A stretch of 11,043 nucleotides of DNA from CAIRTT01 sp046075665 (GTDB lineage: Bacteria > Armatimonadota > Armatimonadia > Armatimonadales > Armatimonadaceae): positions 1-11,043 of the forward strand of contig JBJTQN010000344.1 of the NCBI GenBank assembly GCA_046075665.1, given 5' to 3'. This document shows positions 6,555 to 11,043 of the stretch, piece after piece. How positions within the stretch are numbered: the first letter of the stretch is position 1; each line of letters begins with the position of its first letter. The notes beneath the pieces were generated by a model. It had not been told where the DNA came from and made no database searches. It saw nothing but the letters and a program-made list of their open reading frames with translations. A program made the position numbers and the translations under genes.

Positions 6555-8882
6555 ATGTTCAAGGCTGCCGTGCCCATATGGCTACAAAACAAGCAACATG
6601 ACATGAATATCATGGTGGGAACATCCGCTGAGTTTCGACTTTCGCATATACAGACACGGGGAAATCTAACTCTCCGAATCTCAGGAATGACGCGCTATCG
6701 AGTGTTTGTTAATGGTCAATTTGTTGGCAATGGACCAAGTCGAGGCCCCCATGGTTTTCACAGGGTTGACCAATGGAGCTTAATGGGTAAGTGCATTGCA
6801 GGCATAAATACAATCGCTGTTGAAGTGGCTGGCTACAACGTAAATTCGTTCTACACGTTAGATGCGCCATCATTTATCGCATTTGAAATCGCCATCAACG
6901 GACGTGTATTGCTAGCCACTGGACGAGACCCAATCGTAATGAGCCAGAGACTCGAGCGTACCCAAAAGGTTCAACGGTACTCGTTTCAACGACCATTTTC
7001 CGAGATATGGACATTGCGACCGGATAGTGATAGCTGGAAGACGACTGGCATTCCAGTCTCCGAGGCTGGTGTTTACATTGGTCAGCCTGACCTTAGGTTC
7101 ATCAATGCAATAGCTCCCCTTCCAAAGTTCAAAAAACAAACCCCAGCACGTCTTGTTGCTGCTGGGAAGTTAACATCGAAGATACCGAAACGGTTATGGA
7201 AAGATCGTTCTCTGACACAAATCAATAAGCAACTTAAGGGATTCCCTGAGTCCGAGATTCCCCTTGTTGTGACAACTGAATGGCAGTCTCGAGCATCGGT
7301 ACAGATTCAGGATATCGCCGCGCCTTATGTGGACGACTGGACATCGCTTGGGCGGGATTCATTTCAAATAATCGACTTTGGCAAGAATATTTCCGGATTT
7401 GTCTGTATCCGTTTTAAAAGTAGAGTCGCAGCAACGCTCCACCTCCTGTTCGATGAGATCCTAACAGATGGTGATGTCGATCAGAATCGACTCGGGTGCG
7501 CGAATATTGTCGAAGTCAATATCGAAGCGGGTGACGTTAATTTTGAAACGTTCGAACCATACACACTCCGGTACCTAAAGGTAGCGGCAACAAATGGCCC
7601 ACTGGAGTTCAGTGATGTATTTGTACGGGAGCTTGCGTGCCCGGATGCTGATGCAGCATCGTTTGATTGTGCAGATGAATTGCTGAAGGATATCTTTGAG
7701 GCGGCCAGACAGACATATCGTCAGAATGCGGTTGATATCTTTATGGACTGTCCTAGCCGGGAGCGAGCCGGTTGGCTTTGTGATAGTTTCTGGAGCGCGC
7801 GAACTGGTCACTTACTAAGTGGACATCAAAAGATTGAGACTGCTTTCCTCGAAAACTATGCCCTCCCAAAGTCCTTTCAATTCATCCCAGATGGAATGCT
7901 TCCGATGTGTTATCCAAGTGACCACAATGATGGAGTATTCATAGCAAACTGGGCGCTCTGGTTTGTTGTACAGCTTAATGAGTATAAATCCCGGGGTGGC
8001 TCAGAAAACCTCATCCAATCACTACGACCACGGGTTGAAAAGTTATTCAAGTGGTTTGAGCGCTACCAAAACAGCATAGGGCTATTAGAAAAGGTCCCAT
8101 CATGGGTTTTTGTTGAATGGAGCAAAGCAAATGACTTTGTCCAAGATGTAAACTTCCCTTCTAATATGTTGTATTCAGGTGCTCTCAATGCCGCCGCGGA
8201 GCTATATGGTAATCCGAGCTGGAAGCGTCAGGCGGATGCAATTAAGAAGGCGATTAATGAGCTCAGCTTTGATGGGAGCTGGTATGTTGACAACGCCATT
8301 CGAAAGTCCGATGGGTCACTGGTTGTGACGAACAACAGAAGTGAGACATGTCAATACTATGCTTTCTTCTTCGATATAGCATCCCCAAAAACCCGACCAG
8401 AGCTCTGGCGCACGCTGTCATCCGAACTTGGCCCGAAACGCGACACAAAAACCGTGCATCCCGATATCCACATCTCAAATGCCTTTATTGGAAACTACTT
8501 ACGGATTGAAGTCCTTTCACGGGCAGGAATGACGAACCAAATCCTTCGTGAGTCCACGTCTTATTTCGGATACATGGCTGAGCGAACCGGTACGTTGTGG
8601 GAGAACACGGATTCCAGTGCAAGCTGCAATCATGGATTTGCGAGTCATGTCGCGGTGATGTTGCTTCGGGATGTCGTTGGAATCACAAAAGTTGACCATG
8701 TTGCAAAGCGCGTCTACGTGGTTCCATCCCTCAGTGATCTCACATGGAGCTCTGGCAGCGTACCTGTTCCTGGCGGATTGGTTACGGTTTCCTGGAAGAA
8801 GACAGATATCGGATTTAAGCGAACTTTGAAGGCGCCCGCTGGGTGGAAAGTCATCATGACACAGCAAAAAGACTGGAACTAG
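6555..8882 (+). CDS. GH78 alpha-L-rhamnosidase-like protein, no signal peptide
   Basis: This 775-residue protein has the layout of glycoside hydrolase family 78. An N-terminal beta-sandwich (about 25-115) contains YRVFVNGQFVGNGPSRGPHGF. A second beta-rich domain (about 240-360) has IIDFGKNISGFV and FEPYTLRYLKV. The alpha/alpha barrel spans about 370-700, and the C-terminal sandwich (about 700-775) has VVPSLSDLTWSSGSVPVPGG. The signature DCPSRERAGWLCD (398-410) carries D398, E403 and D410. Later LWEN supplies E683, followed by NH (692-693). These four acids align by spacing with the catalytic and substrate residues known in Bacillus RhaB (D567, E572, D579, E841), so hydrolytic activity is plausible. 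The usual GWxGD is GWLCD here, so sugar specificity may differ from rhamnose. The start, MFKAAVPIWLQNK, is not a signal peptide, which suggests a cytoplasmic enzyme acting on imported glycosides. The gene starts three bases after the enolase-superfamily gene. Confidence 0.88.
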   Translation: MFKAAVPIWLQNKQHDMNIMVGTSAEFRLSHIQTRGNLTLRISGMTRYRVFVNGQFVGNGPSRGPHGFHRVDQWSLMGKCIAGINTIAVEVAGYNVNSFYTLDAPSFIAFEIAINGRVLLATGRDPIVMSQRLERTQKVQRYSFQRPFSEIWTLRPDSDSWKTTGIPVSEAGVYIGQPDLRFINAIAPLPKFKKQTPARLVAAGKLTSKIPKRLWKDRSLTQINKQLKGFPESEIPLVVTTEWQSRASVQIQDIAAPYVDDWTSLGRDSFQIIDFGKNISGFVCIRFKSRVAATLHLLFDEILTDGDVDQNRLGCANIVEVNIEAGDVNFETFEPYTLRYLKVAATNGPLEFSDVFVRELACPDADAASFDCADELLKDIFEAARQTYRQNAVDIFMDCPSRERAGWLCDSFWSARTGHLLSGHQKIETAFLENYALPKSFQFIPDGMLPMCYPSDHNDGVFIANWALWFVVQLNEYKSRGGSENLIQSLRPRVEKLFKWFERYQNSIGLLEKVPSWVFVEWSKANDFVQDVNFPSNMLYSGALNAAAELYGNPSWKRQADAIKKAINELSFDGSWYVDNAIRKSDGSLVVTNNRSETCQYYAFFFDIASPKTRPELWRTLSSELGPKRDTKTVHPDIHISNAFIGNYLRIEVLSRAGMTNQILRESTSYFGYMAERTGTLWENTDSSASCNHGFASHVAVMLLRDVVGITKVDHVAKRVYVVPSLSDLTWSSGSVPVPGGLVTVSWKKTDIGFKRTLKAPAGWKVIMTQQKDWN

Positions 8883-8884
8883 CC

Positions 8885-9406
8885 ATGAATAACTGGATTG
8901 ATACGATACGGACGATTGAAGACTTTCCAAAGCCCGGAATCATGTTCAAAGACATCACGCCTCTCCTACAAGACCCTGATGCATACCGTGCTGTACTTGA
9001 TGCGTTTGTCGTCATTGCAACCGAGTCTGGCGCTACGGTGATAGCCGGGATCGAATCACGTGGTTTCTTTTTTGCCTGCCCATTGGCTGTAGCGCTTGGA
9101 TTGCCATTTGTGCCTATTCGAAAGGCTGGAAAGCTTCCATGGGATACTGTATCGGCCGAATATGATCTTGAGTACGGCAGCGCAGTGATCGAGATGCACA
9201 CGGATGCCGTTGGGCCGGGCGACCGTGTACTGGTTGTCGATGATGTCTTGGCAACAGGTGGCACGGCTGAGGCGGCAGGGCGTCTTGTAACATCTCTGGG
9301 TGCAACCGTCGCAGGGTATGCATTCCTCAAAAACCTTACGTTTCTTGGTGGCACAGAGCGCTTACAGAATGCTGAGGTCTATAGTCTCGTGGATGTTACC
9401 GAATGA
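8885..9406 (+). CDS. apt: Adenine phosphoribosyltransferase
   Basis: This 173-residue protein makes AMP from adenine and PRPP in cytoplasmic purine salvage. The N-terminal RTIEDFPKPGIMFKDITPLL is diagnostic for Apt. Then come ESRGFFFACPLAVALGLPFV and RKAGKLPWDTVSAEYDLEYG (the flexible-loop region), and the PRPP-binding motif VLVVDDVLATGGTAEAA. Length is normal for the family. I chose ATG 8885, two bases after the GH78-like stop. A GTG at 8843 in the same frame would add 14 residues with no family resemblance and would lie within the GH78-like gene. The Shine-Dalgarno is weak (GGA at 8874-8876). The stop overlaps the next start as ATGA. It is a housekeeping gene placed directly behind what looks like an accessory catabolic cluster. 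Confidence 0.95.
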   Translation: MNNWIDTIRTIEDFPKPGIMFKDITPLLQDPDAYRAVLDAFVVIATESGATVIAGIESRGFFFACPLAVALGLPFVPIRKAGKLPWDTVSAEYDLEYGSAVIEMHTDAVGPGDRVLVVDDVLATGGTAEAAGRLVTSLGATVAGYAFLKNLTFLGGTERLQNAEVYSLVDVTE

Positions 9407-10173
9407 CCGTTCACGACCTGGAGGAAATTCTGGAACTTCTAGCTCCAGCGGCGCTAAAACTCGGAAATGACCCAATCGGGCGTTGCATTGGCTCCAGCCA
9501 GCTGCGTATCGTCAAAATCGGTGTAGCACTCGATGCAACATCGTCCGTCATTTCAGAGTGTGTTGCGCAAGGGATTAATGTGCTAGTCACCCATCATCCA
9601 TTAATTTATTCACCCCTAAACCGATTGGATGCTTCGTCGGGATTTCCAGAGAGTGCCGTTATGGCCGCTATCAAAGCTGAAATGGCTATACTGTCGGCTC
9701 ACACAAACTGGGACTGTGCTGACGGTGGCATTAATGACGTGCTAGCGAATCTCTTTGACTTATCGCATTGCTCACCAATTGAGCCGACGCGGGGTGAGGA
9801 CGGTGCAACAACGGGAATCGGGAGAGTTGGTCGCCTTGATTCTCCGATGATGGAGTCTGATTTCCTGTCACTTGTTGAGCAGCGACTTCAGGTGAGTGTA
9901 CGGTGTTCAGAGCGGCGTGACAGAAAAGTCAATACGGTAGCCGTATGCGGTGGTGCGGGAGAAGGCCTGTACTCACGAGTCAAGGAACGAGCAGATGTAT
10001 ACATCACAGCTGATATCCGTCATCACATGTTTGTTGCAGCATACGGCGAGAAGTGTACACTTTGGGATGCAGGACATCGCGAGACAGAGGTTCCAGGCAC
10101 AAAGCATCTAGTAACTCGCATATCCGAACACGTTGACATTCCCGTTGTCTGGATTCCAGAATCAACATACTGA
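9403..10173 (+). CDS. NIF3-family dinuclear metal-centre protein (GTP cyclohydrolase I type 2-like/YbgI-like)
   Basis: This 256-residue protein belongs to the NIF3 family. Expected metal ligands are visible: VTHHPLIYSP (H64, H65), SAHTNWDCADGGINDVLA (D104) and DAGHRETE (H225, E229). The spacing matches E. coli YbgI, and the length matches the short form that lacks the central PII-like insertion found in some members. Other family segments are KIGVALDATSSVI (38-50), VAVCGGAGEGLY (179-190) and ADVYITADIRHHMF (197-210). The family forms ring-like oligomers with a two-metal site. Its physiological role is poorly defined, although database names often call it GTP cyclohydrolase 1 type 2. Translation is coupled to apt by the ATGA overlap. 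This is the last gene of the plus-strand block. Confidence 0.93.
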   Translation: MTVHDLEEILELLAPAALKLGNDPIGRCIGSSQLRIVKIGVALDATSSVISECVAQGINVLVTHHPLIYSPLNRLDASSGFPESAVMAAIKAEMAILSAHTNWDCADGGINDVLANLFDLSHCSPIEPTRGEDGATTGIGRVGRLDSPMMESDFLSLVEQRLQVSVRCSERRDRKVNTVAVCGGAGEGLYSRVKERADVYITADIRHHMFVAAYGEKCTLWDAGHRETEVPGTKHLVTRISEHVDIPVVWIPESTY

Positions 10174-10470
10174 ACGTCGATCCCAGAATGACACCGCTTC
10201 GTCTAACCTACTCTTCAAGATGCCTACGCGAGCGTTAAATGACCGTCCATGAGCTGACCTTTACGCTAAGGAATGGCGTCAAATCGTCAGGCTATTGAAT
10301 ACAGTGCATGTATTGAATATTCACCATGCGAATTATAGCCAGATAAGTAGTACACATGCGGATGCACGCGGGAAGACCTATTAGATACGTACATACGCCA
10401 GACGATGAACATCGGTGTGCCCGTAAGACGTTTACTGAATAGATCGCCAACTAAGCTGGATGATTCGATA
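10174..10470. other. Intergenic region between converging genes
   Basis: This stretch separates the NIF3-family gene from the zinc-ribbon gene that points towards it. I see no convincing gene. It holds an imperfect stem (AGCGTTAAA 10231-10239 with TTTACGCT 10260-10267, one bulged base) that lacks a T-run, a direct repeat of TATTGAATA (10293-10301 and 10311-10319), and a perfect ten-base palindrome TGAATATTCA (10314-10323) flanked by GCATG (10306-10310) and CATGC (10325-10329). A 19-codon frame at 10239 (MTVHEL...) resembles the NIF3-family start but ends quickly. No T-rich intrinsic terminator is visible, although one would be expected here. Confidence 0.6.
10231..10267. terminator. Possible weak bidirectional stem-loop after the plus-strand operon
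   Basis: AGCGTTAAA at 10231-10239 pairs with TTTACGCT at 10260-10267, with one bulged T and a 20-base loop. It sits 58 bases after the NIF3-family stop. No U-tract follows on either strand, so this is at best a weak or factor-assisted terminator, and it may be chance. Confidence 0.18.
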
Positions 10471-10785
10471 TCAGAAATCAAGTTCAACCAGAGGGTTGCC
10501 TGAAACAAGTTTTTCATGCATCACCCGTTGCTCCGCAAAGCTGATCGCACCGAGGTTTGAAATGCGCTCGCGCTCGTCAGGTTTGACTTCTGACTTCCAA
10601 AACTCTTTGAGTCTTCGGTAGTCAGCCATTAGTATCATTGTGTCTCGCAAATGACGACACCTTGGACATCGGTACTCTATCCGCACACAAGGTTCATCCA
10701 GGTGGCGTGGAATACGTTGTGTGTACCGAATAGACTTTGATGTTTGCTTATGTCCACACGGACAAGTAATCGAAGGAGCATCCAC
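10471..10785 (-). CDS. Small zinc-ribbon-like hypothetical protein
   Basis: This is a 104-residue protein that I cannot place in a named family. The N-terminal half looks like a zinc ribbon: CPCGH (C8, C10) and, 30 residues later, YRCPRCRH (C40, C43), within a beta-type context VRIEYRCPRC. An extra C33 is present. The C-terminal half (about 50-95) is charged and probably helical (DYRRLKEFWKS, PDERERISNLGAISFAEQRVMHEKL). The start is GTG at 10785. There is no in-frame ATG before the upstream stop, and no clear Shine-Dalgarno, so the exact start is uncertain. It follows an upstream minus-strand gene by 25 bases and could share its transcript. It may bind zinc and possibly nucleic acid or protein; nothing in view decides which. 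The overlapping plus-strand frame at 10721-10924 lacks recognisable features. Confidence 0.7.
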   Translation of the reverse strand: MDAPSITCPCGHKQTSKSIRYTQRIPRHLDEPCVRIEYRCPRCRHLRDTMILMADYRRLKEFWKSEVKPDERERISNLGAISFAEQRVMHEKLVSGNPLVELDF

Positions 10786-10810
10786 TAGGATAAGTCTACT
10801 GCAATTTTGC

Positions 10811-11041
10811 CTACTTGCCGCCTGTTACCACCGGCGCATTCACAACATTGATTCTGTTAGTGTCAACCATATGCTGCGGAGCATTGGATATCGCCGTCCT
10901 AAACGACTCACTTTGTTGGTTTAACTGTGACTGAAAGCTAGCCCGAATGTCGTCACGCTCAGTTTCTTCATCCACCGATGCGAGCACCATCGATGCCCTG
11001 CCAGCCGAGTATCTCGCACCTCGCGGTGCCTGAACATCAAC
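10811..11041 (-). CDS. C-terminal end of an unrecognised protein, truncated by the right window edge
   Basis: Read on the minus strand from the right edge, one frame stays open for 76 codons (GTT GAT GTT CAG ...) and ends with TAG at 10811-10813, 25 bases before the GTG of the zinc-ribbon gene. The peptide has a natural composition: a charged stretch SVDEETERDDIRASF, a glutamine- and serine-rich stretch QSQLNQQSESF, then NRINVVNAPVVTGGK at the end. The first in-frame Met is at residue 18, but the frame is open above it, so the gene most likely begins outside the window. I recognise no domain. The alternative is a chance open frame; the length, tidy spacing and same strand as the zinc-ribbon gene argue for a real gene. 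Confidence 0.55.
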   Translation of the reverse strand, partial: VDVQAPRGARYSAGRASMVLASVDEETERDDIRASFQSQLNQQSESFRTAISNAPQHMVDTNRINVVNAPVVTGGK

Positions 11042-11043
11042 GA

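Noticed and set aside
8843..8884. Upstream GTG start for apt giving 14 extra residues
   Set aside because: The extra residues lie inside the GH78-like gene and do not resemble Apt N-termini; ATG 8885 places the start just before the conserved RTIEDFPKPG motif.
8517..8930. 137-codon open frame on the minus strand
   Set aside because: It is antisense to the GH78-like C-terminus and apt start, with no domain resemblance.
8854..9354. 166-codon open frame on the minus strand
   Set aside because: It is fully antisense to apt, which carries diagnostic motifs; the composition (many P, S, T, R) is that of an antisense shadow.
10174..10470. tRNA, small RNA or CRISPR in the intergenic region
   Set aside because: No cloverleaf-like pairing, no regularly spaced repeats beyond one pair, and no strong hairpin with a T-run were seen by eye.
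10287..10517. 76-codon open frame on the minus strand
   Set aside because: It overlaps the end of the zinc-ribbon gene, and the peptide shows no motif or convincing composition.
10721..10924. 67-codon open frame on the plus strand
   Set aside because: It overlaps both minus-strand genes; the minus-strand reading gives a zinc ribbon and a tidy gene junction, while this one has no visible domain.

Overview
The window is a densely packed bacterial segment with about equal A+T and G+C by eye (not computed). It holds one co-directional block of seven genes on the plus strand (1-10173), an intergenic stretch of about 300 bases, and two minus-strand genes entering from the right (10471-11041). The left-most pair is a DUF1549/DUF1553 (PSCyt1/PSD1-type) protein followed by a DUF1501 protein. 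This pairing is typical of Planctomycetota, Verrucomicrobiota, Lentisphaerota and some Armatimonadota, so the organism is probably from one of those groups. The minus-strand zinc-ribbon protein gives me a slight lean towards Armatimonadota, but that is an impression and not a proof.

Layout: (1) 1-2603, the C-terminal majority of a PSCyt1/PSD1 protein whose start lies outside the window; (2) 2600-4018, a DUF1501 protein with a twin-arginine signal; (3) 4028-5275, a DegT/DnrJ/EryC1/StrS-type PLP aminotransferase-fold protein; (4) 5259-6551, an enolase-superfamily protein starting at TTG; (5) 6555-8882, a GH78 alpha-L-rhamnosidase-like protein with all four expected acidic residues but no signal peptide; (6) 8885-9406, adenine phosphoribosyltransferase; (7) 9403-10173, a NIF3-family dinuclear-metal protein; (8) 10471-10785 minus, a small zinc-ribbon protein; (9) 10811-11041 minus, the C-terminal end of an unrecognised protein.

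Genes 1-7 overlap or are separated by at most 9 bases, so they are very likely one transcription unit whose promoter lies upstream of the window. Genes 1 and 2 look like an exported pair, while genes 3-5 lack export signals and look cytoplasmic. Together they suggest uptake or surface processing of a sugar-containing compound, followed by intracellular glycosidic cleavage and acid-sugar or amino-sugar chemistry. The substrate cannot be read from the sequence. Genes 6 and 7 are housekeeping-type genes (purine salvage; conserved NIF3) attached without a gap to the end of the accessory cluster. I saw no transposase, integrase, CRISPR array, tRNA or rRNA.
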